A stretch of DNA of 64,000 nucleotides from assembly GCF_964036595.1 (NCBI RefSeq), contig NZ_OZ038523.1, positions 2,796,501-2,860,500 on the forward strand, in the 5' to 3' direction. Under the pieces are notes generated by a model, which did not search any database, was not told the DNA's origin, and saw only the letters and a program-made list of their open reading frames with translations. Made by a program: the position numbers and the translations under genes. The DNA comes from Tenacibaculum sp. 190524A05c (GTDB taxonomy: Bacteria; Bacteroidota; Bacteroidia; Flavobacteriales; Flavobacteriaceae). Below are positions 19,087 through 29,016 of the stretch, piece after piece (positions within the stretch are counted from its first letter, which is position 1; every line of letters starts with the position of its first letter).

Positions 19087-21474
19087 ATGTATGTAGTAAA
19101 AAGAGACGGGAGAAAAGAACCTGTGATGTTCGACAAGATCACAGAGAGAGTAAAAAAGATGTGTTACGGATTAAACAAAATTGTTGATCCAGTGAAAGTT
19201 GCAATGCGAGTTATTGAAGGTTTATATGATGGAGTTACGACTTCTGAATTAGATAACTTAGCCGCTGAGGTAGCAGCAACAATGACAACTGCACATCCTG
19301 ATTATGCAAAATTAGCAGCAAGAATAGCCGTCTCCAACTTACATAAAAACACCAAAAAGTCGTTCACTGAAACTATGACCGACTTATATGAATATGTAAA
19401 TCCACGTACAGGAAAAAAGGCTCCATTACTTGCAGATGATGTATATGAAATCATCATGAAGAATGCTGATAAGTTAGACTCAACTATTATTTATAGTAGA
19501 GATTTTAATTATGATTATTTTGGTTTTAAAACTTTAGAGCGTTCTTATTTATTAAAGTTAAATGGACAAATTGCTGAAAGACCTCAGCAAATGTTAATGC
19601 GTGTTTCTATAGGTATTCACAAAGAAGATATTGACGAAGCGATTGCTACATACGAGTTAATGAGTAAGAAATACTTTACTCATGCTACACCAACATTATT
19701 CAATTCTGGTACACCAAAACCTCAAATGTCATCTTGTTTCTTATTACAAATGCAAGATGATAGTATTGATGGTATTTACAATACATTAAAGCAAACAGCA
19801 AAAATTTCTCAGTCTGCAGGAGGAATAGGATTATCTATTCATAATATCCGTGCTACAGGAAGTTATATTGCAGGAACAAATGGAACATCAAATGGTATTG
19901 TTCCTATGTTACGTGTATTTAATGATACTGCTCGTTATGTAGATCAAGGAGGAGGAAAGCGTAAAGGATCTTTCGCTATGTATTTAGAGCCTTGGCATGC
20001 AGATATCTTTGATTTCTTAGATTTAAAGAAAAACCATGGTAAGGAAGAAATGCGTGCACGTGATTTATTCTATGCAATGTGGATTTCTGATTTATTTATG
20101 AAGCGTGTTCAAGAAGATGGAAATTGGACGTTAATGTGTCCTCACGAGTGTCCTCATTTATATGATACATACGGAGAAGAATTTGAGCGTTTATATACAA
20201 GCTACGAACAAGCTGGTAAAGGAAGAAAAACAATCAAAGCTCGTGATTTATGGGAGAAAATATTAGAATCTCAAATTGAAACAGGTACACCGTACATGTT
20301 ATATAAAGATGCTGCAAACCGTAAGTCTAACCAAAAGAATTTAGGAACAATTCGTTCTTCAAATTTATGTACGGAGATTATGGAATATACAGCAGAAGAT
20401 GAGGTTGCTGTATGTAACTTAGCTTCTATTGCTATTCCAATGTTTGTTGCAGAAGATGAAAACGGAAACAAATTCTTTGATCACCAAAAGTTATTTGATG
20501 TAACTAAAAAGGTAATCAGAAACTTAGATACGGTTATTGATAGAAACTACTATCCAGTTGTTGAAGCTGAAAACTCTAACATGCGTCATCGTCCAGTTGG
20601 ATTAGGTATTCAAGGATTAGCAGATGCATTTATCATGTTACGTTTACCGTTTACAAGTGAAGAGGCTAAGAAGTTAAACCAAGAGATTTTTGAAACACTA
20701 TACTTTGCATCTGTAACTTCTTCTATGGAAGTTGCAAAAGCAAAAGGAGCGTATTCAACTTACGAAGGATCACCAATGTCTCAAGGAGAATTCCAACACA
20801 ATATGTGGGGAATTAATGATGATGAATTAAGTGGACGTTGGGATTGGAAAGCGTTACGTAAAGAAGTTAAAAAGCACGGAGTTAGAAACTCATTATTAGT
20901 TGCTCCAATGCCAACAGCTTCTACATCTCAAATTTTAGGAAATAACGAAGCTTTCGAACCATATACTTCTAATATTTATACACGTAGAGTATTATCTGGT
21001 GAGTTTATTGTTGTAAATAAACACTTATTAGAAGACTTAGTGGAGCTAGGATTATGGAATAACGATATGAAAGAAGATATCATGCGTGCAAATGGATCTA
21101 TCCAGCATATTGATATCATTCCACAAGACTTAAAAGATTTATATAAGACAGTTTGGGAAATGAGTATGAAAGATATTATCGATATGGCTCGTCATAGAGG
21201 ATACTTCATCGATCAATCTCAGTCGTTAAACTTATTTATGAAAGATCCTGATTTCGGAAAATTAACTTCTATGCACTTCTATGCATGGCAGAGTGGTTTA
21301 AAAACAGGAATGTATTATTTACGAACTAAATCTGCAGTAAACGCAATTCAGTTCACGTTATCTAAAGATAAAAAACAAGAAGAAGACAAGCCAATGAGCC
21401 CAGAGGAATTCAAGGCAATGGTTGATGCTTCTAAAAATGCAGGACCAGATGATTGTTTAATGTGTGGTTCTTAA
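19087..21474 (+). CDS. nrdA: Class Ia ribonucleotide reductase large subunit (R1)
   Basis: Catalytic subunit of 795 residues. The N-terminal ATP-cone ([20 protein letters not shown]) indicates allosteric activity control by ATP/dATP. The catalytic barrel has [27 protein letters not shown] and the NLCTEI active-site loop. The C-terminal redox pair is in DDCLMCGS. It is co-oriented with nrdB, which precedes it, and is followed by its own terminator. Near-complete for the family. Confidence 0.95.
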   Translation: MYVVKRDGRKEPVMFDKITERVKKMCYGLNKIVDPVKVAMRVIEGLYDGVTTSELDNLAAEVAATMTTAHPDYAKLAARIAVSNLHKNTKKSFTETMTDLYEYVNPRTGKKAPLLADDVYEIIMKNADKLDSTIIYSRDFNYDYFGFKTLERSYLLKLNGQIAERPQQMLMRVSIGIHKEDIDEAIATYELMSKKYFTHATPTLFNSGTPKPQMSSCFLLQMQDDSIDGIYNTLKQTAKISQSAGGIGLSIHNIRATGSYIAGTNGTSNGIVPMLRVFNDTARYVDQGGGKRKGSFAMYLEPWHADIFDFLDLKKNHGKEEMRARDLFYAMWISDLFMKRVQEDGNWTLMCPHECPHLYDTYGEEFERLYTSYEQAGKGRKTIKARDLWEKILESQIETGTPYMLYKDAANRKSNQKNLGTIRSSNLCTEIMEYTAEDEVAVCNLASIAIPMFVAEDENGNKFFDHQKLFDVTKKVIRNLDTVIDRNYYPVVEAENSNMRHRPVGLGIQGLADAFIMLRLPFTSEEAKKLNQEIFETLYFASVTSSMEVAKAKGAYSTYEGSPMSQGEFQHNMWGINDDELSGRWDWKALRKEVKKHGVRNSLLVAPMPTASTSQILGNNEAFEPYTSNIYTRRVLSGEFIVVNKHLLEDLVELGLWNNDMKEDIMRANGSIQHIDIIPQDLKDLYKTVWEMSMKDIIDMARHRGYFIDQSQSLNLFMKDPDFGKLTSMHFYAWQSGLKTGMYYLRTKSAVNAIQFTLSKDKKQEEDKPMSPEEFKAMVDASKNAGPDDCLMCGS

Positions 21475-21494
21475 TTAGAGTTAAATTAAAAGGG

Positions 21495-21527
21495 AAAAAA
21501 AGAGAAGTCATTTGACTTCTCTTTTTT
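21495..21527 (+). terminator. Terminator after nrdA
   Basis: A long A-rich/T-rich stem (AAAAAAGAGAAGTCA with TGACTTCTCTTTTTT) directly after the nrdA stop. Its symmetry may also serve the convergent Panacea operon. Confidence 0.85.
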
Positions 21528-21544
21528 ATTTTATGTTGTTATGA

Positions 21545-21871
21545 TTATCTAAATAAGTATCGCATTACTAAAATAAAAATACCTACTATACTTGCTAAAG
21601 AAGAAGTAATTAATGATATTAAAACTGTATTGTCTAATACAAAACCAGTGTTTTTAGAAAACCCTGCGATTGTAATTATAATCAGAATTGCAGATGTAAA
21701 ACTACTTAGAAACACAAAGGTTTTAGAAGCATATTTTTTACGTTCTTCTCTATCTTGAATTCTATCAGAAATTTCTTGTTGAGTAAGATTAATATTTAAA
21801 TCAATATCGTTTGCATTTACTCTAGAGTTATCTGCTTTTTTTAGTAAATCATCTAAGTCTGAATTATTCAC
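21545..21871 (-). CDS. Small two-helix membrane protein, candidate Panacea-associated toxin
   Basis: Protein of 108 residues. A charged N-terminal half (DDLLKKADNSR, ISDRIQDREERKKYASK) is followed by two membrane helices: about residues 51-70 (VFLSSFTSAILIIITIAGF) and 80-105 (LISLITSSLASIVGIFILVM). Its start overlaps the end of the Panacea gene by 8 bp, so the two are translationally coupled with the putative antitoxin first. Panacea antitoxins are known to partner with several toxin types, including small membrane proteins. The toxin role is inferred from context; no enzymatic motif is present. Confidence 0.6.
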   Translation of the reverse strand: MNNSDLDDLLKKADNSRVNANDIDLNINLTQQEISDRIQDREERKKYASKTFVFLSSFTSAILIIITIAGFSKNTGFVLDNTVLISLITSSLASIVGIFILVMRYLFR

Positions 21872-22361
21872 TTTCTAAAGAGTTCTTTAAACTGGTTATA
21901 AACTTATCATAGTATCTCTTAATCAATCGATTATCGATAATGTTATTCTCGCCTAGAGCATAGGTTAAACTCCATGGTGTACCTGGTCTATGTGTAGAAA
22001 TAACTAAATCTTCAGCAGATGTGTTTTTGTATAAATTCCAAGTTAACTTAACGATTTTTTTATCATCTTCTGTAGTTAATTCTGGTTCGGAAGAATGTGT
22101 CCAATTACTATCTAAAATTACTGATTTAGTTGTAATAGGATCCGATTTAAAATGCTTGAACTCATGATAAATACTAGGAATAACGGGTCCGTATTTCCAA
22201 GCTTCTATTTTATCATCACTAAAAACAGGACGTTCCAATAAAGCTAAAGAAAGACCTTGAGCAATGTACATTAACTTTCCTAATTTCATATTAGTAACTT
22301 CTATACCTGTTTCGTTAGAAAGTTTAATAAATTCATTAGCAACTGAACTCGCTGTCCCCAT
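21864..22361 (-). CDS. Panacea-domain protein, candidate antitoxin
   Basis: Cytoplasmic protein of 165 residues with the Panacea/SocA-like (DUF4065) pattern. It opens with SVANEFIKLSNE, followed by KLGKLMYIAQGLSLAL, then FSDDKIEAWKYGPVIPSIYHEFKHF. Panacea proteins (PanA) neutralise toxins encoded next to them. The frame extends to a TTG at 22397, but ATG 22361 gives the usual N-terminus. It precedes and overlaps the small membrane protein gene, and the pair is inserted between nrdA and dgt with its own promoter. Confidence 0.82.
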   Translation of the reverse strand: MGTASSVANEFIKLSNETGIEVTNMKLGKLMYIAQGLSLALLERPVFSDDKIEAWKYGPVIPSIYHEFKHFKSDPITTKSVILDSNWTHSSEPELTTEDDKKIVKLTWNLYKNTSAEDLVISTHRPGTPWSLTYALGENNIIDNRLIKRYYDKFITSLKNSLESE

Positions 22362-22425
22362 AGGATTGATAATCTGTTTAGACAAATTTAATAACAATTT
22401 TTTGGTTTTTTCAATTTCGCAGTAA

Positions 22426-22456
22426 CAAAGCTAGCATTTTTAGGCTAAAAATCAAA
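22426..22456 (-). promoter_or_regulatory. Promoter of the Panacea gene pair
   Basis: On the minus strand, TTTG (22456-22453), a 19-bp spacer and TAGCTTTG (22433-22426). It lies 65 bp upstream of the ATG at 22361. Confidence 0.5.
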
Positions 22457-22587
22457 CAGTTAAAATGCTTTGATTTTCAATTATTCAAGAGATATTTATA
22501 ATGTCAATTTATAAGAATAGAATAAAAAGTTTAAATAACTTTGCTAGATATTGATTTTTAGATTACTTACATCAGAAACTATATAGA

Positions 22588-23925
22588 ATGAACTGGGAAC
22601 AACTACTTTCTTTAAAAAGATTTGGAGATACACATAAGAGAACTAGAGCAACACAAGATGAAACCCGTTTGGGATTTGAAGTGGATTTTGATCGAATTAT
22701 ATTTTCATCGGCATTTAGAAGTCTTCAAGACAAAACTCAAGTAATTCCATTATCTAAAACAGATTTTGTTCACACACGTTTAACGCATAGTTTAGAAGTG
22801 TCTGTTGTGGGAAGGACTTTAGGAAGAAGAGTTGGAAAAGAATTACTGGATCGTCATCCAGAATTAAAATCATTAGGATATACTTTTAATGATTTTGGAG
22901 CAATTGTAGCTGCGGCATGTTTAATGCACGACATCGGAAATCCACCGTTCGGTCATTCTGGAGAAAAGGCAATTGGAGAATATTTTAAAACAGGGAAAGG
23001 CTTACAGTACAAATCAGAATTAACTGAAAAGCAATATCAAGATTTGGTTGATTTTGAAGGTAATGCAAACGGATTGAAAATTGTTACTGAAAGTAAGGAA
23101 GGAACACCAGGTGGTTTGCGTTTATCTTATGCTACGCTTGGAGCGTTTATAAAGTATCCTAAAGAGAGTTTGCCAAAGAAACCAACATCACATATCTCTG
23201 ATAAGAAATACGGCTTCTTTCAATCTGAAAAAGAAACATTTTTAGATGTTGTAGAAGAGCTAGGAATGTCAAAAAAGCAATCAGATGGAATTGCATATTA
23301 TCGTCATCCTTTGGCGTATTTAGTGGAAGCAGCAGATGATATTTGCTATACCATTATTGATTTTGAAGATGGAATTAATCTTGGTTTAATTGATGAAGAG
23401 TATGCTTTAGAGTATATGATTAAGTTGGTGAAAGATACTATTGATATCAAAAAATACCATTCACTAAAACATAAGAAAGATAGAGTTAGTTATTTAAGAG
23501 CACTTGCTATTGGAGTATTAATTAACGAAGCAGTAGATTTATTTTTAGCTCATGAAGATGAAATTTTAAAGGGAACTTTTAATAAAGCATTACTAGATAA
23601 GTGTAAGTATGAAGCGCAAATGAATGACATTATTAAGATAAGTATTGAGAAGATTTATCGAAGTAATGATGTTATTGAAAAAGAAGTTGCGGGATACAAG
23701 ATTATTGCTGATTTGTTAGATGTTTTTGTTACTGCTTTGAATAATAAGTTCACTGGAAATCAATCGAATTTTGATAGGTTAGTTTTAAATCTTTTACCAG
23801 AAGAATATCAGCTTGTTAAAGATGATTTATATGATAGAATTTTACAAACATGTAGTTATGTAGCAAGTCTTTCTGATGGTTATGCAATTCGATTACATAA
23901 AAAGATTTCAGGGAACGTTATTTAG
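22588..23925 (+). CDS. dgt: Deoxyguanosinetriphosphate triphosphohydrolase
   Basis: HD-domain enzyme of 445 residues that removes triphosphate from dGTP and related dNTPs. The metal-binding pattern is H in RLTHSLEVS, HD in CLMHDIGNPPFGHSGE, and a later Asp in EAADDICYTIIDFEDG. The N-terminal RRGDTHKRTRA-like segment (RFGDTHKRTR) is typical. Its position next to nrdBA suggests joint control of dNTP pools. A TAACTTTG box at 22536-22543 is a plausible -7 element; the -33 element is not clear. Confidence 0.93.
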   Translation: MNWEQLLSLKRFGDTHKRTRATQDETRLGFEVDFDRIIFSSAFRSLQDKTQVIPLSKTDFVHTRLTHSLEVSVVGRTLGRRVGKELLDRHPELKSLGYTFNDFGAIVAAACLMHDIGNPPFGHSGEKAIGEYFKTGKGLQYKSELTEKQYQDLVDFEGNANGLKIVTESKEGTPGGLRLSYATLGAFIKYPKESLPKKPTSHISDKKYGFFQSEKETFLDVVEELGMSKKQSDGIAYYRHPLAYLVEAADDICYTIIDFEDGINLGLIDEEYALEYMIKLVKDTIDIKKYHSLKHKKDRVSYLRALAIGVLINEAVDLFLAHEDEILKGTFNKALLDKCKYEAQMNDIIKISIEKIYRSNDVIEKEVAGYKIIADLLDVFVTALNNKFTGNQSNFDRLVLNLLPEEYQLVKDDLYDRILQTCSYVASLSDGYAIRLHKKISGNVI

Positions 23926-23985
23926 TTGTTTGAATATAGTCATCCCAAAAAAAGGATGACCATAATCAAAAACAAATTAGGTTTA

Positions 23986-24663
23986 TCACCATTTAAAAAC
24001 CGTATTATTTTCATCGGTTTTTTGACCACTTCCATTTTCTAACCATTCGTAAATTACACCAGTATCATAAGTAATTTTTCCTGACCTATTATTTTTGTTA
24101 ATAGTAAATGTAGTTTTCTCTGGAGTCATTAACTCAAGTATTAAATTACTTGAATCTGTAATTTTCCATGATAAAGAAACGGGAGATCCCGTATCTACAA
24201 AAAACACACCATTTTGTTCATTTGAAGATGTGTATCCTTTTATTGCATCTAAGGTTGTGTCACCAGCAGTAACATTGTAAACAAAATTAAATTTATCTAT
24301 TCCTCTAGTGATATTATATTTTACAACCACAGAACTATTAATAAAGAAACCAAACCAATTGTAACTCTCTTCATTCTCGGTAATTTTTGAAGAAATAGCA
24401 TTTTCAGGAACTTTTAAATACGTTAGTAATTGCCCAACAAGATCCACGAAAAAATCAAACTCTGCTTTCACTTCTTTTGCATTTTCATTTGTGTTAGATA
24501 TAAGTGGCTCTGGAAGTTTTACATTAATAATGTTTTCTGTAAGGTTTCGAGTGACTAATTCACGTAAAGCAGTATTATCTTGTGGTGATTCGTTGTCATT
24601 ATTGCAAGAGTTGAATAGTAAACCAACACTAAAAAGTATGGTATATAGAATTAATTTTCTCAT
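23986..24663 (-). CDS. Hypothetical lipoprotein
   Basis: Protein of 225 residues with a lipoprotein signal (MRKLILYTILFSVGLLFNSC) and an acidic, Asn-rich linker (NNDNESPQDN). The rest alternates beta strands with Gly/Asn turns and has no recognised motif. It starts 1 bp after the stop of the preceding lipoprotein gene, so the two are co-transcribed. Function unknown; probably outer-membrane anchored. Confidence 0.6.
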   Translation of the reverse strand: MRKLILYTILFSVGLLFNSCNNDNESPQDNTALRELVTRNLTENIINVKLPEPLISNTNENAKEVKAEFDFFVDLVGQLLTYLKVPENAISSKITENEESYNWFGFFINSSVVVKYNITRGIDKFNFVYNVTAGDTTLDAIKGYTSSNEQNGVFFVDTGSPVSLSWKITDSSNLILELMTPEKTTFTINKNNRSGKITYDTGVIYEWLENGSGQKTDENNTVFKW

Positions 24664-24664
24664 G

Positions 24665-25270
24665 TTATAGAATTAATTTTTTTTGTTCAGCGATAAAACT
24701 CACTTTAATTGTTGTATTGATTTCAAAAGAACTATTATCATCGTTAATGATTTTCATTTTTATAGTTTCTTCAAATTGAGCTTTTACCTTTCTTTTATTG
24801 TAGACAACTTCTTTTTCCCAAGAAGATAACTCTAGTATTTCTGTTGGGGTACAACCATTAAAGTCAGCTCTAATTTCTTTATAGCTAAATTTATTATCGG
24901 TATCTCTAAAGAATAAGCTTCCGCACCCATTAGTGAATTGTTTTGAGTTTAATTTGCCAATTATCAGTTCTCCTTCAATTGATCTTCTGAAATTATTTAA
25001 AATTAAATTAGTCTCATTTTCTATGTTTTTAAACTCAAAACTTGTATAATCAGTGTTTAAATCTCCATCAATATTACTTTGAATATCATCTTTGATTTCT
25101 TTAAAAATATGCTTTCCTGTATGAGGCCCATCTAAGAATTCAATAGATAGTTGTAAATCATCAGTGATTTCTTGATTTGTACCATTTTGATCGGTTATTA
25201 TTTCATCATTTTTACTGCAGGAGAAAAGAAATAATAGTAGACCAACAATGTATAAATTAAAATTTTTCAT
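24665..25270 (-). CDS. Lipoprotein, paralogue of the 26985-27599 protein
   Basis: Protein of 201 residues. The frame extends to 25345, but the 25 extra residues spoil the signal peptide; ATG 25268-25270 gives MKNFNLYIVGLLLFLFSC, a clean lipoprotein signal. The mature part shares a pattern with the 26985-27599 protein: FxxGPxxGxHIF near the start, NGCGSLFFRD, then FNGCTPTEI, a W.K..V...RKV segment and NDD.S near the end. The two Cys residues are conserved in both copies. Function unknown. Confidence 0.65.
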   Translation of the reverse strand: MKNFNLYIVGLLLFLFSCSKNDEIITDQNGTNQEITDDLQLSIEFLDGPHTGKHIFKEIKDDIQSNIDGDLNTDYTSFEFKNIENETNLILNNFRRSIEGELIIGKLNSKQFTNGCGSLFFRDTDNKFSYKEIRADFNGCTPTEILELSSWEKEVVYNKRKVKAQFEETIKMKIINDDNSSFEINTTIKVSFIAEQKKLIL

Positions 25271-25333
25271 CTGGTTTAATTTTCGGTTCTTAAGTATTAA
25301 TGTTTGATGTTTTAAAAGGTTAACATTTAGAAT

Positions 25334-25360
25334 AAAAAAACCCAACTCTTAAGAGTTGGG
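25334..25360 (-). terminator. Terminator of the ELWxxDGT operon
   Basis: A perfect 20-bp palindrome (CCCAACTCTT with AAGAGTTGGG, 25341-25360), followed on the minus strand by seven T. It ends the transcript of the three upstream genes. Confidence 0.85.
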
Positions 25361-25389
25361 AGGAACAGTAGAAACAGATAATACTATAA

Positions 25390-26979
25390 TTACTCTACTA
25401 TTAACCTTTTAGTAAAAGAAGAGGATTCAGTTTTTATGTTAACAATATAAATTCCTGCATTTAAGTTTTTAATGGATGTAGTAATTTCATTATGATTGAC
25501 ATCTTCTTTCAAGACAAGTTTACCTGTAATTGTATAAAATGCTATTTGATTTATGTTTGTACTGTTATTCGAGGTTATAGTTATTTTATCTGAGGCGGGG
25601 TTAGGGTAATAGATAATAGATTTGGAATTATACTTATCGTCTTTAATAGAAAGGGTAGAATTAACAGTATATTTCCATAAATCATAACCAGAACTGGTAT
25701 AGTTCCCAGCTAAATAAAGTTCATTTTTAAAGCAAAATAGTTCAGTAGGAGTACTAATAAAAAAAGGTTCATTTGTAGCTGAATTGGGTTTTATTTTAGT
25801 AGCATTACCTGTAGTGTCAAATTCGAACAATGCATTTTCATTTCCATCATAAGCGCGGAAATACATTTTGTCGCCGCAATTACAAAAGGCTGTTGGGGCA
25901 CCACTAATTGATCCTGGAGTAACATCTTCAGATAAAATAGTAGAACCATTTCTTCTAACATATAATTCTATTCCAGTTTCTGGTTTACTTGCAGTAAAGT
26001 ATAATCCATTATTATATTCTATTGCAGGAGAAAATCCACCACTTCCACTACCATCATAAATATCAACTACTCTTTGGACGGCATTAGTAGTTAAATTATA
26101 TCTATGCATCTCTATTCCTTTATTATCATCTGATTCAGCTTGAAAAAATAAACTTTCGCTATACACAACAAACTTTGCAGGGTTACTTGATAGATCATCT
26201 GTACTATTATCTTCTACTAATTCTGTACCTGATGAAGTACCGTCTGTTTTCCATAATTCATTACCATTCTGAATATCTGAAGCTGCAAAGTATATTTTAC
26301 CTTTATATTCTATAAAATGCATTGGATTAGAACCATCCATCCCGAACTGATTAATGTCTTTAATCATTTCTGTTCCTGCTTCAGTGCCGTCAGATTTCCA
26401 AAGTTCCTTACCGTTTATACCATTATTTGCTGCAAAAATAACTTCGTTGTTGTAAGCGATTATTTGAGAATTAAATTGCAACGAGTTTGAAGTTCCTGGG
26501 TTAATATCTTTTACCATTTCTGTTCCAGCTTCAGTTCCATCAGATTTCCAAAGTTCTTTACCATTTGTATTATTTCCTGCAACAAAAAACAACAAGTTAT
26601 TACTTACTGTTAGCTTTCCTTCTGGTGTAACTTGAGCAACTATTTCTGTACCAATTTCGGTTCCATCAGTTTTCCAAAGCCCACCAGTTGCAGTAAAATA
26701 TAATACTCCATTAAACGGAATAAAGTTTCTTGGGTTAGAACTTCCATTCGGATTTAGATCTTTTATTTTGGACGTTCCTGTTTGTGTTCCGTCTGTTTTC
26801 CATAACTCAACTCCATCCGCATCTTTTGCTTGAAAGATTAAAATTCCATTAAATTCAGTAAAATATTTTGGTTGAAAATCTCCTGATGTATTAAAGTCAA
26901 ATAACTCAAATGACTGTGCATTACCAGAAAAAATAATAATTAGAAGGAAACTAAATAGTGTAATCGTTCTCATAATCAA
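25390..26979 (-). CDS. ELWxxDGT-repeat secreted protein with type IX sorting domain
   Basis: Exported protein of 529 residues with a signal peptide ending near GNAQS (start at ATG 26979 or the ATG two codons later). It contains repeats of about 50 residues built on ELWK(S/T)DGTxxGTE followed by a (V/I)KDINPG segment. This pattern forms a beta-propeller-like surface structure in the ELWxxDGT (hyalin-associated) repeat family. The C-terminal domain starts at YYPNPASDKITI and ends FTKRLIVE, a type A sorting signal for type IX secretion. It is the last gene of a tight unit. Confidence 0.85.
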   Translation of the reverse strand: MIMRTITLFSFLLIIIFSGNAQSFELFDFNTSGDFQPKYFTEFNGILIFQAKDADGVELWKTDGTQTGTSKIKDLNPNGSSNPRNFIPFNGVLYFTATGGLWKTDGTEIGTEIVAQVTPEGKLTVSNNLLFFVAGNNTNGKELWKSDGTEAGTEMVKDINPGTSNSLQFNSQIIAYNNEVIFAANNGINGKELWKSDGTEAGTEMIKDINQFGMDGSNPMHFIEYKGKIYFAASDIQNGNELWKTDGTSSGTELVEDNSTDDLSSNPAKFVVYSESLFFQAESDDNKGIEMHRYNLTTNAVQRVVDIYDGSGSGGFSPAIEYNNGLYFTASKPETGIELYVRRNGSTILSEDVTPGSISGAPTAFCNCGDKMYFRAYDGNENALFEFDTTGNATKIKPNSATNEPFFISTPTELFCFKNELYLAGNYTSSGYDLWKYTVNSTLSIKDDKYNSKSIIYYPNPASDKITITSNNSTNINQIAFYTITGKLVLKEDVNHNEITTSIKNLNAGIYIVNIKTESSSFTKRLIVE

Positions 26980-26984
26980 TGATT

Positions 26985-27599
26985 TTATAATTTAGACTGA
27001 TTTGCTAAGAATTCAACCCTAACTTTAGTTTGAATAATTTCTTGAGAACCATCGTCATTTGTAATTTCAAAAGAGATGTTATCAGAAAATTTACCAGCTA
27101 CTTTTCTTCTAAACTTCACAGTTCCTTTTTTCCAAGGAGTTACTTGTGTAATTTGAGTAGTTGAACAACCAGTAAAGTTCCCATCAATTCTTTTATAGGC
27201 TTGATTGTTTTTTAAGTCGATAAAATTTAAATGTCCACAACCTTCAGTATATTTTTTGGTAGTTTGATTTCCTACGGATGCATCACCCATGAAACCTCTG
27301 GAAATAGTATGGATTTGAATGCCATTTTCAGAAACGATTTTTGAAGAGTTTAAAGTGCTTACTCCATCATGATAGCCAACATTTATCTGACTTAAATAAT
27401 CGCCTTTTGCAGGTGTAAAGATATGAGTTCCTTGAAACGGCCCACCTTCGAATGTAATTTTAATATAAGGTTTCTTCTTTGCTATATTATCAATAGCGTT
27501 TCCTGTTTTTGATGACGTTTTTGCAATTGATTCTGGAGCTTTATCTTTTGGACAAGAACTTAATAATATTAAGGAAAATAAGTATATAATTGTTTTCAT
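26985..27599 (-). CDS. Lipoprotein, paralogue of the 24665-25270 protein
   Basis: Protein of 204 residues with a lipoprotein signal (MKTIIYLFSLILLSSC). The mature region has FEGGPFQGTHIF, EGCGHLNFID, then FTGCSTTQI, a W.K..V.FRRKV segment and NDDGSQ, all matching in order the lipoprotein gene on the other side of the ELWxxDGT gene. It starts 1 bp after the DUF4412-like gene and ends 5 bp before the ELWxxDGT gene. The two conserved cysteines may form a disulfide. Function unknown. Confidence 0.65.
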   Translation of the reverse strand: MKTIIYLFSLILLSSCPKDKAPESIAKTSSKTGNAIDNIAKKKPYIKITFEGGPFQGTHIFTPAKGDYLSQINVGYHDGVSTLNSSKIVSENGIQIHTISRGFMGDASVGNQTTKKYTEGCGHLNFIDLKNNQAYKRIDGNFTGCSTTQITQVTPWKKGTVKFRRKVAGKFSDNISFEITNDDGSQEIIQTKVRVEFLANQSKL

Positions 27600-27600
27600 T

Positions 27601-28359
27601 TTAAAACATCGATTTATAGTCGTTAGATTTTATTTTCACTTTTTTATCTTTTTCGATATTCACAACTTTAATATTGGCTTTTTCTCCGTCATTTGAAGTG
27701 TAGTTTAATTCTAAAATAAACCCTTTAAGTTTTGTGTCTTTGGTCATTCCAAGTAATGGAGCATATTTTGATTTTATCGGGAACTTTTTGGTGATCCAAA
27801 TAGAAGCTTCTCCTTCATCATTTGAATAGATATATTCATGACATTCATATCCCAAGATTTCTTTAGTTTTTCCTGATTTACTAAATTCTCCATGTTCTGT
27901 TGGTACCTTATCTGTATTATCGAATTCTAAAGTATTGTTCTCTTTCTTAATCTTCATTCCACTTACATCCATAAAAGAAATTACTTTCGAAGGAGTAATA
28001 ACATTATAAATTTGATTGGTTTTGTCCACCTTCATTTCCATACAAAATACCTCAGCATCTTTGTGAAATAACAAATTGAATTTTGCTGTTTCATTGGTTT
28101 CATTTGAAGCTTCTACGGTAACACTTCCTTTAAACTCAAAAGTATCTTTACCCTTCTTTTTTGTTTTGTTGGGTTTGTCATCGAGAGCTTTATCCATGGC
28201 CTTATCAGCCTTTTGATCTATTTTATCAAGGGTTTTATTTTCTGCTTTATTTTGTAATCTTTTGGTTACTTTTTTCCAAAATTGAGCATTTGATTGTATT
28301 GGGTTAAATGCTAATAATCCAATAATTAAAGTCGTTCTGAATAATTTTTTTGTGATCAT
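27601..28359 (-). CDS. DUF4412-like exported protein
   Basis: Protein of 252 residues with a signal peptide (MITKKLFRTTLIIGLLAFNPIQSNAQ). A lysine-rich helical stretch follows (about 30-75; KRLQNKAENKTLDKIDQKADKAMDKA). The domain beyond has MDVSGMKIKK, ILGYECHEYIYSNDEGEASIWITKKF and GFILELNYTSND, the DUF4412 pattern. The GYEC.EY motif is the usual hallmark. It is the first gene of a unit divergent from the ECF sigma gene, which may control it. Function unknown. Confidence 0.75.
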   Translation of the reverse strand: MITKKLFRTTLIIGLLAFNPIQSNAQFWKKVTKRLQNKAENKTLDKIDQKADKAMDKALDDKPNKTKKKGKDTFEFKGSVTVEASNETNETAKFNLLFHKDAEVFCMEMKVDKTNQIYNVITPSKVISFMDVSGMKIKKENNTLEFDNTDKVPTEHGEFSKSGKTKEILGYECHEYIYSNDEGEASIWITKKFPIKSKYAPLLGMTKDTKLKGFILELNYTSNDGEKANIKVVNIEKDKKVKIKSNDYKSMF

Positions 28360-28467
28360 AATACTATCTGTTTTTTTATCTTAATGAGAACAAATGGAAA
28401 AGGTTAACATTCGTGTTTAAATTTTTTTATTAAGATTTTTGTTTACTTTTAAAAAAAATAGTCACTA

Positions 28468-29016
28468 ATGAATGATAGTGAGAAGTCTTTATTAATTAGT
28501 AAAGGAGACACTAAAGCATTAAAAGAGTTTTACCTAGAGCATAGAGATGCATTCTTAGAATTCGGAAAAAAGTACGTGAGTTCTAATGAAGATGTCTTAG
28601 ATGTGTATCAAGATGCAATTATTGCTTTTCAGGAGCAAGCTATGAGAGGTAAAACAGAAAACTTAACCTGTTCGCTTAAAACATATTTATTCGGAATAGG
28701 AAAGTATATGCTTTATGAAAAGAATAGAAAGCGAAATAAAGAAGTCAATCTATCACATGATAATATTGAAGATGATTATGATGTTGTAAAAGTAGATATT
28801 GATGATGCAGATGGAGTAGTAAGTTTACAGCAAAAAGCAATTGAAAAAGCAATGGCTAGTTTAGGTAAAAAATGTAGAGAAATTCTGACGTTGTTTTATT
28901 ACAACAACCTAACGATTGATGAGATAAAAGAGTATTTGAATTACGATAATAAGAACGTTGTTAAAAGTCAAAAATCGAGGTGTTTAAAACAATTAAAATC
29001 AACAATAAATGGATAA
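28468..29016 (+). CDS. ECF-type sigma-70 family factor
   Basis: Sigma factor of 182 residues with regions 2 and 4 only. Region 2 has DVLDVYQDAIIAFQEQ, and region 4 has LGKKCREILTLFYYNNLTIDEIKEYLNY with a helix-turn-helix. It overlaps the next gene by 8 bp; that gene encodes a membrane protein fitting an anti-sigma role. The divergent DUF4412 operon 108 bp away is a natural target. Confidence 0.88.
   Translation: MNDSEKSLLISKGDTKALKEFYLEHRDAFLEFGKKYVSSNEDVLDVYQDAIIAFQEQAMRGKTENLTCSLKTYLFGIGKYMLYEKNRKRNKEVNLSHDNIEDDYDVVKVDIDDADGVVSLQQKAIEKAMASLGKKCREILTLFYYNNLTIDEIKEYLNYDNKNVVKSQKSRCLKQLKSTING

Noticed and set aside
23939-23960. Hairpin after dgt as a terminator
   Set aside because: GTCATCC/GGATGAC is a 7-bp stem without a T-run on either strand, so evidence is too weak to list as a feature.
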